Below the pieces are notes generated by a model. It had not been told where the DNA came from and did not search any database. It saw only the letters and a list, made by a program, of their open reading frames with translations. Shown here one piece after another: positions 12,716-22,904 of a stretch of DNA of 64,000 bases; position 1 is the stretch's first letter; every line of letters starts with the position of its first letter. Location of the stretch: assembly GCA_030674185.1 (NCBI GenBank), contig JAPXFY010000023.1, positions 16,203,686 to 16,267,685 on the forward strand, in the 5' to 3' direction. A program made the position numbers and the translations under genes. Source of the stretch: Monoplex corrugatus. Lineage: Eukaryota > Mollusca > Gastropoda > Littorinimorpha > Ranellidae.

Positions 12716-12929
12716 TCATGAGACCATAGCTCTGACAAAAGAACCAACCAACCCGCAGAAAAATGGCGGATAGGAACGATAATTTATTACAACACTTACT
12801 ATATGTTGACAAGTTATCTTTCCTGTTCCATCGCTGAGCACATTTGATGAGTGGGACTAAATGCTTCATAAGCCACACCTCATCAGAACGTGAAGCATGG
12901 ACAGTTGCTCTATGCCATGTAATGTGACT

Positions 12930-13460
12930 TACCATCATCACCATGTGCCCTGCCGCATGGCGCTGGCTATCATGGCCCTTCATATGTACCTATCCCTTGC
13001 TGCCGCAAGCACATCTTCCACCCTCTCTGCCCCAGCAACCCTGCAAGTCCATCCTATATTTTTTTCCCTGGGTTCTACGTCCTGCTCTCTTTCCCTCCAG
13101 CTTTCCTGTTGTGACCAAGTGCTCTAATTTTCCTCTCCTCATAAAATGGCCTATAAATGTTGCCTGTTTTTTTTTTCCCTAATCTTCCTTCTGAATGATC
13201 TTCTTGTTCTGCCTCCATCAAGACTGTCTTGTTTGTTTTCTTTGCTGTCCATGTAACTCTCAAGGTTCTTCTTAGAAACCACATCTCGGTTGCCTCAATC
13301 TTGTTCTGGCTCTACATGTTGACTGTCCGCGCCTCACAACCGTACAACAGTATCGGTTCTATATAACATTCAAGAAGTTTCTTCCTGATGATAACTGATA
13401 AACATTTGTTGGTAAGAGCGCCTTTGATCTTCTTGAATGCTGTTGTGACTTACCCTGCAC
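12930..13460 (-). mobile_element. LINE 3' end (RTE-like 'AEMWFLRR' family)
   Basis: On the minus strand it encodes the C-terminal remnant of an endonuclease-reverse transcriptase LINE: CYIEPILLYGCEA, EMWFLRRTLRVTWTAKKTN, and a GHF-type block broken by frameshifts. It ends with the (ATG)n tail typical of the family. Related copies lie near 26-28.6, 46-47, 51.3-51.9 and 62-62.7 kb. The clade is given as RTE-like only from resemblance of the C-terminal motif to BovB-type proteins. Confidence 0.8.
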
Positions 13461-13489
13461 AAAAAATATTTGGTGAAACTGTTGCAGTG

Positions 13490-14420
13490 ATTGGATGTGT
13501 TGTCTGTAGATAATCCAGGCCTATACTATACTATACTATGTCTATAGATAGTCCAGGCCTATACTATACTATACTATACTATGTCTGTAGATAGTCCAGG
13601 CCTATATACTATGTCTGTAGATAATCCAGGCCTATACTATACTATACTATGTCTGTAGATAATCCAGGCCTATACTATACTATGTCTGTAGATAATCCAG
13701 GCCTATGCTATACTATACTATGTCTGTAGATAATCCAGACCTATACTATACTATATTATGTCTGTAGATAGTCCAGGCCTATACTATACTATGTCTGTAG
13801 ATAATCCAGGCCTATACTACATGTATACTATACTATGTAGATAATCCAGGCCTATACTATACTATACTATGTCTGTAGATAATCCAGGCCTATACTACAT
13901 GTATACTATACTATGTCTGTAGATAATCTAGGCCTATACTATACTATACTATGTCTGTAGATAGTCCAGGCCTATACTATACTATACTATATTATACTAT
14001 ACATACTATACTATACTATACTATGTAGATAGTCCAGGCATTATTCTCGTATGTATGTAGAAAGTCCAGGCCTATACTATACTATACACTGTCTGTAGAT
14101 AGTCCAGGCCTATACTATACTATACTATACTATGTATATAGTCCAGGCCTATACTATACTATACTATGTATGTAGAAAGTCCAGGCCTATACTATACTAT
14201 ACTATGTAGATAGTCCAGGCCTATACTATACTATACTATGTATGTAGATAGTCCAGGCCTATACTATACTATACTATACTATGTATGTAGATATCCAGGC
14301 CTATACTATACTTACTATACTATGTATGTAGATAGTCCAGGCCTATTACTATACTATGTCTGTAGATAGTCCAGGCCTATACTATACTATACTATGTCTG
14401 TAGATAGTCCAGGCCTCGTA
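13490..14420. repeat. TATAC-rich minisatellite, about 35-45-bp units
   Basis: Units alternate TGTAGATAGTCCAGGCC with a variable number of TATAC pentamers, so unit length varies. It behaves as a compound of a 5-bp microsatellite nested in a minisatellite. No coding frame. Confidence 0.95.
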
Positions 14421-14599
14421 TACAGAGCAGCTGATGTCAGGACCTACTCCTTACACACTAGCAGCTATGTGTTGAGTGTCTCGCTATGGGCTTGCTATAA
14501 CTCTCAGTCATTTCTTACAGCATAGTGGTTTTTGAGATGGTACTGACTTTTAATCCGTATAACAGTATGTGTCAAATGCCACCTTCTTTCAGCTTGATA

Positions 14600-14729
14600 G
14601 TATGTGTGTGTGTAATCAGGCATTATAGCATATATATGTGTGCGTGAGTGCGCGCGTGCGCGCGTGTGTGTCTATGCAGTGTCTGTGTGTCTGTATGTCT
14701 GTGTGAGTACGTGTTCGTATTTGTGTGTT

Positions 14730-14775
<46 letters not shown>

Positions 14776-14840
14776 TGTGTGTGTGTGAGTGAGTGGGCGT
14801 GTGTGTGTGTGTGTGGTGGAGTGGCGTGTGTGTGTGTGTG
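14600..14840. repeat. TG microsatellite
   Basis: Interrupted (TG)n. The array resumes at 15375, on the other side of the LINE fragment. Confidence 0.9.
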
Positions 14841-15372
14841 TTCGTTCTTTGATTTAACGTCTGTTCACTATGAGTGATATTAGACGGGGGAAAAATGGAG
14901 GATGGGAGATGGGCGAGTTGGATTGGGGGCAGAGGGGAGAATGAGTATGAGACATGAATAAGCGTGTAAATATAAAAATGGAACAAAATCTTAACACTAA
15001 CAGTTAACATTAACAATGCGAAGGGAAAATTTAACGCTAAAGTACAAACTTCATAAACTTAAAGCAATACATTGACAGGACTGTGAACCAATGATTCTGA
15101 AATTTTAACTGACAAAGATTGATCTGAAGTTACTTCTTTAAAATGAGTTTCAGAATAGTTTTCTTGTGTAAACATTTTTGGTAAAAAGGAACGTAGCTTT
15201 TTGCAGTAAAATAAACAGTGAAACAGTGTGAACTGTTCTCCGCAAATACACTTGATATTTTTACAATATTTTGTTTTCAACGCGTTTAGCTGAATACGAA
15301 AATGAACAGCAACAATTGATCTCGAATGATATATGGAAGAATACTGCAATTTTTTACATACATTTTGAAAAG
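14841..15372 (-). mobile_element. I/Nimb-like LINE, 3' end
   Basis: On the minus strand a 96-codon frame (15059-15349) reads FRIQLNALKTKYCKN, CICGEQFTLFHCLFYC and LRSFLPKMF. This is the C-terminal Cys/His block after the RNase H region in I/Nimb-like LINEs. The 3' UTR ends with TCACTCATAGTGAACAGACG and TTAAATCAAAGAACGA, the usual end type for such elements in molluscs (from memory). It is 5'-truncated. Confidence 0.7.
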
Positions 15373-15374
15373 AA

Positions 15375-15578
<204 letters not shown>

Positions 15579-15765
15579 TGTTTCGTTCTTTCTACAGCCA
15601 ACTCGGAAGACAGGGCAATGCTTCTACGTCTTTACTCGTCGCTGTCTGATTCTCAACTGACTACAGTATATATACATTTCACAGTGAACAGCAATCAGTT
15701 ATCATTTAAACGAATATCATACCGTGCTGCTATCCGCACGCTGTTTACTGTTAACACACGTCACA
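15579..15765 (-). repeat. 3' LTR of the Gypsy-type element
   Basis: Minus-strand ends are TGTGACG...ACGAAACA. The polypurine tract lies directly inside it. Confidence 0.92.
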
Positions 15766-15778
15766 TCTCCCTTTCTTT
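15766..15778 (-). promoter_or_regulatory. Polypurine tract
   Basis: The minus strand reads AAAGAAAGGGAGA immediately before the 3' LTR. This is the expected position and composition for the plus-strand primer of reverse transcription. Confidence 0.8.
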
Positions 15779-16009
15779 AAGGAAACAAAATCAATTAATA
15801 ATTTTTCCTATCTTTCAGTCCATACGAAATAAATGTGTTTCCTACTTTTATCACAACATTAACTTAACAAACACTCATTCTTTCTCTCACGCACAGGGCC
15901 CAATCATTCATTCACCTCATTTTATCTCTGATCATTATATCATCCATCATCATCATGTCCATATTTCGCAATGCTTTCAGTTTATCTGATTGTGGTAGAG
16001 TCTTCAGTT

Positions 16010-16999
16010 TCATTCATATTTCAGGAAATCTGGCCTTTTGCTTTGTCTTCCAGATCTTGTTCTGTAAGGAGAACTAACTGGTTCGGGTTGTCCTGTCTTT
16101 GTTTGTTTGATAACTTCATCTGGCTCCTTGATGCTGGTTGTCTCAGACATTTTGATGACTGGTGACTGATCAGATGAGTTCTCATGGACAGACGATGCTG
16201 GCGTCCTGACATCTGTTCCAGTTCCAGTTTTCTTGTTATCTTCCAGCATCTGTTTTGAGGGTATGATGATTTGCTGTTGCTTGCCCAATGTGTCGCTTTC
16301 CTGATGTCTTCCAGAAATCATCCTTCTCTGGACAAGTCGTTGAGTGTTGATTGTCTGCTGAAGCTCCGTTTCTGTTGTGTCTCGTAGCTGACGACGATTC
16401 CTTCTGTACTGACGTCCGTCCTCTGTGCGAATGTTGTATGACCGGATGTTCACCTGTTGGTCTACTTTGGCGCTGATCCACTTTTTGGATCCTGGAGGTT
16501 GGAATTTCATAATCTGTCCCGGACTCAGTTCTGTCAGCTCTACTGCGCTTCTGTTGTAGTAGTGCGCTTGCTTCAGTTTCCTTTTCTCAAGTTCTTTCTT
16601 GATTGGTACAACTGTAGGTTTGAGTAATGTCTTTGACGTCGGCACTTGTGTTCGTGTTCTTCTGCCGAACAGTCTCTGAGCAGGCGAACTGTTTACAGTC
16701 TCTGTCGGGATGTTTCTCAGCTCAAGTAAAGCGAGGAAGGAATCTTGATTGTTGTGTTCTGCTTTCTTCATGCACGTCTTTGCAGCCTTCACCTTGTTGA
16801 GTTTGATTCCAGTCTCTCGGCATCGTTGTAGCAAACGGTTCAGGTTGGTATCATAAACTTGTGCTCCTGCTTTGTTGGTTGGTCCTCTGCCAAAAACAAA
16901 GATGTCATCATGAACCGCCACCACGCCTGGCAATCCTGCCAGAGCGATGTCAATCCTCCTCTGGAATTCTTCTGGGGCAGGTGAAATTCCAAAGTGCAT
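16010..16999 (-). pseudogene. Pol remnant: RT end fused to integrase C-terminus
   Basis: The frame starts inside the RT (SPAPEEFQRRIDIALAGLPG, then VHDDIFVFG in place of the usual YxDD box). It then passes abruptly, near residue 77, into integrase-tail sequence (NSSPAQRLFGRRTRTQVP, LSPGQIMKFQPPGSKKW, YRRNRRQLRDT). The rest of the RT, RNase H and the integrase zinc and catalytic domains are absent. The join is in frame, so a deletion-derived hybrid frame of 329 codons remains. This is a defective copy. Confidence 0.85.
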
Positions 17000-17005
17000 T
17001 CGTTT

Positions 17006-17675
17006 CTATCGGTATTTGCCAAAAGGCGTCTCAAATGTTGTCAGGTAGCTGCTGTCTTCGTCCAGTTCAACGTGCCAAAACCCGTTTTTCGCGTCCAGGT
17101 GTGTGAAGTATTTTGCATCTTTGAGGAGAGGCAGTACGTCATCAATGGTTGGCATGGGGTACTCGTTTCTCCTGAGGGCTTTGTTCAGTGGCTTAGGGTC
17201 GATGCACAGTCTGACTTTCCCATTGCTCTTTGTTGTTACGACCAAACTGCTTATCCACTCCGTTGGCATGTCTACTTTAGTGACCACGTCCAGTTTTTTC
17301 AACCTCTTCAGCTCGTCCTTCACTTTCTCTTGCACTGGTATCGGCCACTTTCTGCAAGGCATCTTCACTGGAGCAATACTGGTGTAATTTCCCTTCTAGT
17401 TTTCCTTCTCCTTCAAAGACATCGTTGTACTTTGTGAGCATATCTTTTGCATTTTCCTCCTCTTTCTGATTCGCCGCTATCGTTGCAATGTTCTCTTCAT
17501 TGATTGTCAACAATTGCATGTGCTGTACAGCTTTCAGTCCCAGTACTGGCTTACAGTCCGTTTTGGTGATCGCGAAGTTGACTTTGTATTTCCTTCTGTT
17601 CTTGGGGTTTTTCACTCGCAGCACTATCTCCCCCACAGGCTTCATTTGTCTCTTGCAGGTCAGACTTTCTTTCAT
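17006..17675 (-). pseudogene. Pol remnant: protease end and RT N-terminal half
   Basis: Two overlapping frames cover this part. 17277-17675 carries the region between protease and RT (KPVLGLKAVQHMQLLTINEE). 17006-17368 carries RT blocks (PTEWISSLVVTTKSNGKVRL, CIDPKPLNKALRRNEYPMP, FTHLDAKNGFWHVELDEDSS). The frame changes near 17368 and again near 17000, where 16010-16999 takes over. Both changes break pol. Confidence 0.85.
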
Positions 17676-17689
17676 CTCCTGTGACTTCT

Positions 17690-18655
17690 CTACAGGCTCT
17701 CAGACATCACGTTTGTTGTTGCACCTGTGTCAAGAAGAAATCTTACCGGCTTCTCATTTATGAGCATTTTTGCTCGTATGTTTCTCTCCTTTTTTCTGGT
17801 TTTGTCTTCGATCCCGAGGATTTCATTATCGCTTTCAGTGTCAGTCTCTTCTTCTTCGAAGTGCCGAACTCTTGTTTTCTTTTGATTTTTCTTGGGTGTT
17901 CTGCAGCATGAAGCAAAGTGATTATTTCCTCCACAAGCTTTGCATTTTCTTCCAAATGCTGGACATTTTTCTTTTGCTCTTGGGTGCTTTCCACCACAAT
18001 ATCCGCATTTCTCTCTGTACTCTGGTTTTTTGCTATACTGCTTTGCTGTCTTCTTTTCTTTGAAAGCTTGGACTTCCTGCGTGTCCTGCGTTTTTCTCAT
18101 CATTTGGACGGTTTGATGTTGACTTGATTCATGCGCTCTGCACATATCAGTACATGCAGTCAATGTCAGCTGTCGCACTTCCAGTAATTTTGATCGCAGA
18201 GTCTCGTCATGTACACCCAGTACGATTTGATCTCTCAACAGTCTGCCTTCCAGTGTACCATAGTTACAGGTCTTGATCAGTCTCCGCAGTTCTGCTACAA
18301 ACTGTTCGATAGATTCTCCTGCTGCTTGATGTCTGCAGTTGAATCTGAATGCTTCGTAAATTTCATTGGTTGAACCCACACAGTATTCTTCGAATTTCTG
18401 CAGAACAGTGTCAATGTCATTTCTTTCAGCTTCATTAGCAAATGCCAATCCTTCATAGATGTCCATAGCATCCAGCCCGATGCAAGAAAGAAAAACTGCT
18501 GTTCTGTATGTTGAGTCTTCTTCTGTCTGTGTTGTCACAATTTCATAGCTGTCCCAAAGCCTCTTGAATTTCCTCCAGCTGCTCTGCAGGTTTCCTCCAT
18601 TCACATCAAGTTTAGGAGGCAAGGGAATCTTGCATGTCGTCGACTGGCTCTTCTC
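17690..18655 (-). pseudogene. Gag with zinc knuckles and protease start
   Basis: Gag forms the retroelement particle. The open part (18622 to 17690, 310 residues) has a capsid-like region (ESIEQFVAELRRLIKTCNYG), two Cys/His knuckles (CGYCGGKHPRAKEKC and CKACGGNNHFASC), an acidic linker, and the aspartic protease active site (FLLDTGATTNV) just before the stop. The true start (MEDEQ...) lies near 18676, but a one-base deletion relative to the copy at 6596 shifts the frame near 18630. Gag and protease appear to share a frame, as in Mag/K02A2.6-like Gypsy elements. Confidence 0.88.
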
Positions 18656-18719
18656 TCATCTTGTTCATCTTCCATGGTTGAACTTTAGTCTTCAATATTC
18701 TGGATTTTTGTTGGAGTTC

Positions 18720-18740
18720 GTTATCACGATTCTGACACCA
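18720..18740 (-). promoter_or_regulatory. Primer-binding site (tRNA-Leu type)
   Basis: TGGTGTCAGAA follows the 5' LTR directly on the minus strand, matching the 3' end of a leucine tRNA including CCA. The same 11 bases follow the LTR at 6531. Confidence 0.75.
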
Positions 18741-18927
18741 TGTTTCGTTCTTTCTACAGCCAACTCGGAAGAGAGGGCAATGCTTCTACGTCTTTACTCG
18801 TCGCTGTCTGATTCTCAACTGACTACAGTATATATACATTTCACAGTGAACAGCAATCAGTTATCATTTAAACGAATATCATGCCATGCTGCTATACGCA
18901 CGCTGTTTACTGTTAACACACGTCACA
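18741..18927 (-). repeat. 5' LTR of the Gypsy-type element
   Basis: 187 bp; matches 15579-15765 except at four positions counted by eye. Contains TATATATACTG (a possible TATA box) in the minus orientation. Confidence 0.92.
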
Positions 18928-19030
18928 GTGTGTGTGTGTGTTTATGCGTGTGTGTTTCATCGTGAGTTTGTATGTATTTATGTATGTGTGTGTTTGTGTA
19001 TTTGTGTGTATGTGTGTGTGAATGCATGCG
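18928..19030. repeat. TG-rich microsatellite, distal side of the Gypsy insertion
   Basis: GTGTGTGTGTGTTTATG-type sequence, with further TATG and TG runs to about 19030. Confidence 0.85.
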
Positions 19031-19214
19031 CCCGTGCACGTGTGAAATCTTCGTGCCAGTGATAAATCTTAGTATATCGCTCAGTGTGTAAAGACATTTT
19101 TCTCGCAAGTTGTATATCTACTTGTAGTTATCTTTTAATCGAACGAATCAAGGAGGCTTCGTCAGTCCTGACTGACGGTGGCTGTACGTGTGTGTCTGTG
19201 CTTACGTCTCTATG

Positions 19215-19700
19215 TGTTTAGTAGTAGTAGTAAGAGTAATCAGCAGCAGCAATAATAGTCGTCATCATCATCATTATCATCATCATGTGCCTATGATAAT
19301 ATTGGTTCTGGAGCTTTTCCTGATTTCGTTTTTTTCATTACTGATCTAATTTCATCTTTCTTTAATTGCTGGTCCCTCAAAGTTCTTTCTACTGATGTGT
19401 TCTACCTTCTGTCGTCGTGAAAAAGATCTTCGATGTACTTTTCCCTTCTACCTAACGTTTTCTCATTTTCCATACTTTGAATTGGAGCTACCAGTTGATG
19501 TGTGTGTCTTATTTATTTCTTGTGAGCAATTTCTTCAATATTTCTGTACATAAATTTAGGGTCTGTTTTCTGCCGGTCTTCTATTTCTTTGTACTTAATA
19601 ATGATAGTAGTAATGTTGTCAGCAGTAGAAGTAGTAGTAGTAGTAATAGTAGTAGTCGTAGTTATAATAGTAGTTGTAGTAGTAGTGGAAGTAAATATTA
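19215..19700. repeat. TAG/CAT trinucleotide tracts around unique sequence
   Basis: (TAG)n and (CAT)n at 19218-19285 and (TAG)n at 19608-19695. The 300 bp between hold no recognised gene. Confidence 0.8.
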
Positions 19701-19732
19701 GATAGATGGGGAGAGTACATTAAAGACCTTTT

Positions 19733-20745
19733 AACGATGGCAGAAAAGAAGAACACATTATAAGAAAGAACCAAGAAGGACCACCCATTACGAAAGATAA
19801 AGCTAGAGCAACATTGAAAAAGATGAAACCAGGAAAAGCCCCAGGACAAGACAATACTACTACAGAGGTGATTGAAGCCCTGGATAAATTCGGTATTGAA
19901 AAAATAATAGTCCTCCTAAATGAAAGTTATGACACTGAAAAAAAAAACCCAAAGATATGTTAAAATCAATTTTCATTGCACTTCCAAAGAAGACAGGGGC
20001 TATAGAATGCGAACTCCGTCGTACAATCAGCTTAATGAGTCATGTAACAAAAATTTCCTATTAAGAATAATCATGATGAGGACAAGGAATGATCATCCTC
20101 AAGATCGTGGGAACCAAAGGACAGAAGAAGGAAAGAAGAAGGAACAGAATCAAAAGAGAAAAAGCAGAACAACAGTGTGGATTTGACGAAGGGAAAGGAA
20201 CTGTTAATGCCATATACATCCTAAAAACTATCATAGAGAGGTCAATCGAGTGGAACAAGGATTTATATTTAAGCTTTGTTGATTTACCAAGGCTTTCGAT
20301 CGGGTAAGACATAAAGAATTGATCATCCAACGAGAAAGGCTCAATATTGATGAAAAAGATCTACGAATAATCAGAAATATGTATTGGGAACAAACGGCAG
20401 CAATGAGAATAGAAAACGGTATAAGCTCTTTCCAAAATATCTGAAGAGGGATCAGGCAGGGTTGTGTTTTGTCACCAGATTTATTTTCACTTTACATCGA
20501 AACCATCATGAGAAACCTAGAAGACTGCTTTGGGATGGAGGCTGGAGGGAAAATGATCAACAACATTCGTTACGCAGATGACACCGTGCTAATCGCAGAA
20601 AATGAAAGGGACCTACAAAACCTTGTGAATATAATAGAAATAGAAAGCAAAAATAAAGGGCTGGAGCTAAATAGCAAGAAGACTGTAGTCATGGCAATCA
20701 GTAAAACACATAAAACATTGAACATGTTCACACTTCACAAACACA
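19733..20745 (+). pseudogene. LINE reverse transcriptase fragment (RTE-like)
   Basis: Scattered RT motifs in several frames: KARATLKKMKPGKAPGQDN (start of the RT domain), QQCGFDEGKGTVNAI, DLYLSFVD (motif A region), LSPDLFSLYIETIMRNLED (motif B end), NNIRYADDTVLIAEN (intact YADD) and GLELNSKKTVVM. It is broken by at least three frameshifts and stops, and ends near 20745 without the C-terminal block. It is probably the catalytic part of the family whose 3' ends are scattered through the window. Confidence 0.8.
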
Positions 20746-21245
20746 AACACAGAAAAAAAAATATCAGATGCAGTTCGTCAAAACTCAAGAAGTTGCCTTG
20801 TCAATGTTGGGCGGCGTTTCAGTGCCATCAAATTCATCCACAACATCCTGTTGTACCTACTGAACCCTGGGTATCTTTGGAACAACCTTGTATCCACGTT
20901 TGAGCCCACAGATCCAGATTATGATGCCAGTCTTTCAAGGTGGAATACAGCGCAGTTTGTACCGTCTGTCGACAGAAGGTACTACCACCAGGTTCAAGTT
21001 CATTTGCAGTTTCTCATAAACCCATGAGCTGGCCAGGTCCTGAGGCTCCACCTAGACTACTCCCACCAGTACTTTGGAAACAGGGGATCTATGGAATTTG
21101 TCGATGTTCTTCTCTTGTACGGGGTGCGTCGAATGAAGTGTCAGCGTCTTACTTGTTTGCTCGATTTTCCAAAAACACATTTGTACAGCGTTTGATCATA
21201 TGATCACCTGGCACAATCTGGCAATGCACTCTAATAGAGTTTATG
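20746..21245. other. No gene; contains a fragment of a dispersed repeat
   Basis: The stretch near 21010-21060 (TAAACCCATGAGCTGGCCAG) is the reverse complement of part of the repeat at 35050 and 35240. The rest is unassigned. Confidence 0.5.
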
Positions 21246-21249
21246 TTTT

Positions 21250-21345
21250 CATATTCGAGGTGACTGCTGATGATGACGATGACGATGATGATGACAACGA
21301 TGACGACGACGACGACGACGATTATGACGATGATGATGTGGACTC
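21250..21345. repeat. (GAT/GAC)n tract
   Basis: GATGATGACGATGACGACG-type trinucleotide run. Confidence 0.85.
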
Positions 21346-21369
21346 TTTACGTCGATCCGATGAGTAAAT

Positions 21370-21872
21370 ATTTTTTTTAGGATCATCGCATTCAGGGAGG
21401 TAACCTTCGTGCTCACCTTTTTTTTTTCTTTGGTCTCATTTTCTACGCCACCTTGATGACCACAGAAACTGGCACAGATTTTTACAGTGCGATGATGATG
21501 ATGTCGATGAGGATGATTATCATGATGCTATGGAGTTCCACTAGGATTGAGACTGCGTGACAGAGCTGTACTCTACGCTTATTATCATAATATATCCTAG
21601 CGTCAACCAGGCCCAAGAGATATAGACACTTGCGCTGTCGGTCAGAAGATTTGAGTAACACCTTCAATGACGCATCCGTGAAATGGATGAGACTCGACTA
21701 TGTGGTCCCAATCTTCCCAATATCTCATACCACGCCCAACTCTGGGTGGGAGCCGGCTAGGGCCAAAAAATCCCACAATGATTTTTTAAGGGGCTGTTGG
21801 GGATTCGAACCCACAACCTTCCAGTCGGTAGTCCGTTGCGTTAACCACTACACTACGGCGACTGGTCACGGA
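21370..21872 (-). mobile_element. tRNA-derived SINE, full-length copy (reverse)
   Basis: Reverse complement of the 7946-8432 element along its whole length. The B box GGATTCGAACCC appears at about 21798 and the A box (TTAACCACTACACTACGG) at about 21841-21858. The tail with CCACCTTGATGACCACAG lies at 21450. Divergence from the first copy is modest, and both share the same ends, which defines the element. Confidence 0.85.
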
Positions 21873-21884
21873 TGAGTAGATATG

Positions 21885-22025
21885 CTGGAGTGGGTCTTCA
21901 TGTGGGATACAAGGCTGAACCTGGAGACACATGTTCGTCCGAAGGCGCTGCATGGGAAGAAGTCCTGTGGCCTTGGGTTGTGCTTATACTGCCGATCTCA
22001 CTTCTGTTAAATAGCAGCTGGTCTG
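21885..22025 (+). repeat. Dispersed repeat E, copy 1
   Basis: TTCATGTGGGATACA, GGCACATGTTCTTCC-like and AACTGCAGCTG-like landmarks recur at 61858-61990 in the same order. The class is unknown. Confidence 0.5.
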
Positions 22026-22904
22026 TGTTGTTTAAATGTGGAAAAAGCATAATCGAAATCGGTCATTTTTCCGGCCTTTCTGAAAGTCACGGCGGACCTG
22101 GCGGCCATTTTGGACGAAAAACTGATTATCCGAATCTATCTATGTGACACATCTCATCAGGTTATTTCGAGCATGCCGAGTCCAAATTTACCATCGAAAT
22201 TGGTCTCCGATGAAAAGGGACCGAGAAAATGGCCTCTAAATTTAGTTTTCTTAAAAATCAGATATCCCTTTTTTCAGCCTGTTTGAGTAGTTCTGACGGT
22301 CTAAAACCACTAAATTGAGCATAAATTATACGTCTGCATTCTATTCTATGATTTGCCACCAGAAAAAGCTGTATAAACAGGGAAGAACATCAGTGTGGCT
22401 TGAGCACATGTAGAGTGATGAAACGTGGGGTGGGAGAGGGGGTGGGGGTGGGAGTGATGGTGGTGGTGGGTGTGCTGGTGATATTTCTTTGCTCGAAAAA
22501 CAAATCATGGTTATCAGTTAAGTATCTTTCACAGACTATAAATCTTGTTGAAAGCTATGCAGGTATAAAAAGAAAATCATTGCGTATGGTTAGGAGTGGT
22601 GGTGGAGGGTGGTGGTGGTGGTGATGGTTGCTAGTTGGAGTGGTGGTGTTGGTTTGCTAGATAATAAATCACGGCCGTAAATGAAATCTCTCTCAGAGCC
22701 AATAAAGTACGTTGTCTGGCCGGGAGATGTGCAGGCTGAGACAGTGTGATAACGTTACGTGAAGCGGACTGGTTTGTGTGTCGCTCCATCTCTGCTTTTG
22801 ATGTACAGAGTATGGTGCACTCACACAGATTGGGTGTTGGCTGTGGTGATGACGAACAATATGGTTTCTTAAAACAAACGATAGTAATTCTTTTAAAACA
22901 AAGC
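22026..22904. other. No gene; GGT-rich patches
   Basis: Purine-rich GGTGG tracts at 22425-22475 and 22590-22650. No convincing coding frame. Confidence 0.5.

Larger units (their letters stand above)
15579..18927 (-). mobile_element. Ty3/Gypsy-type LTR retrotransposon, internally deleted
   Basis: Two LTRs of 187 bp (15579-15765 and 18741-18927) flank gag and a broken pol on the minus strand. By eye the LTRs differ at four positions, so the insertion is fairly young. Flanking bases are GTGTG on both sides, compatible with a 5-bp target duplication, although they lie within (TG)n. The total of 3.35 kb is short for the family. Most of the RT C-terminal half, RNase H and the integrase core are missing. 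No envelope frame is present. Confidence 0.92.

Noticed and set aside
17103..17437. Plus-strand frames over the Gypsy pol
   Set aside because: They are antisense shadows of RT coding sequence on the minus strand.
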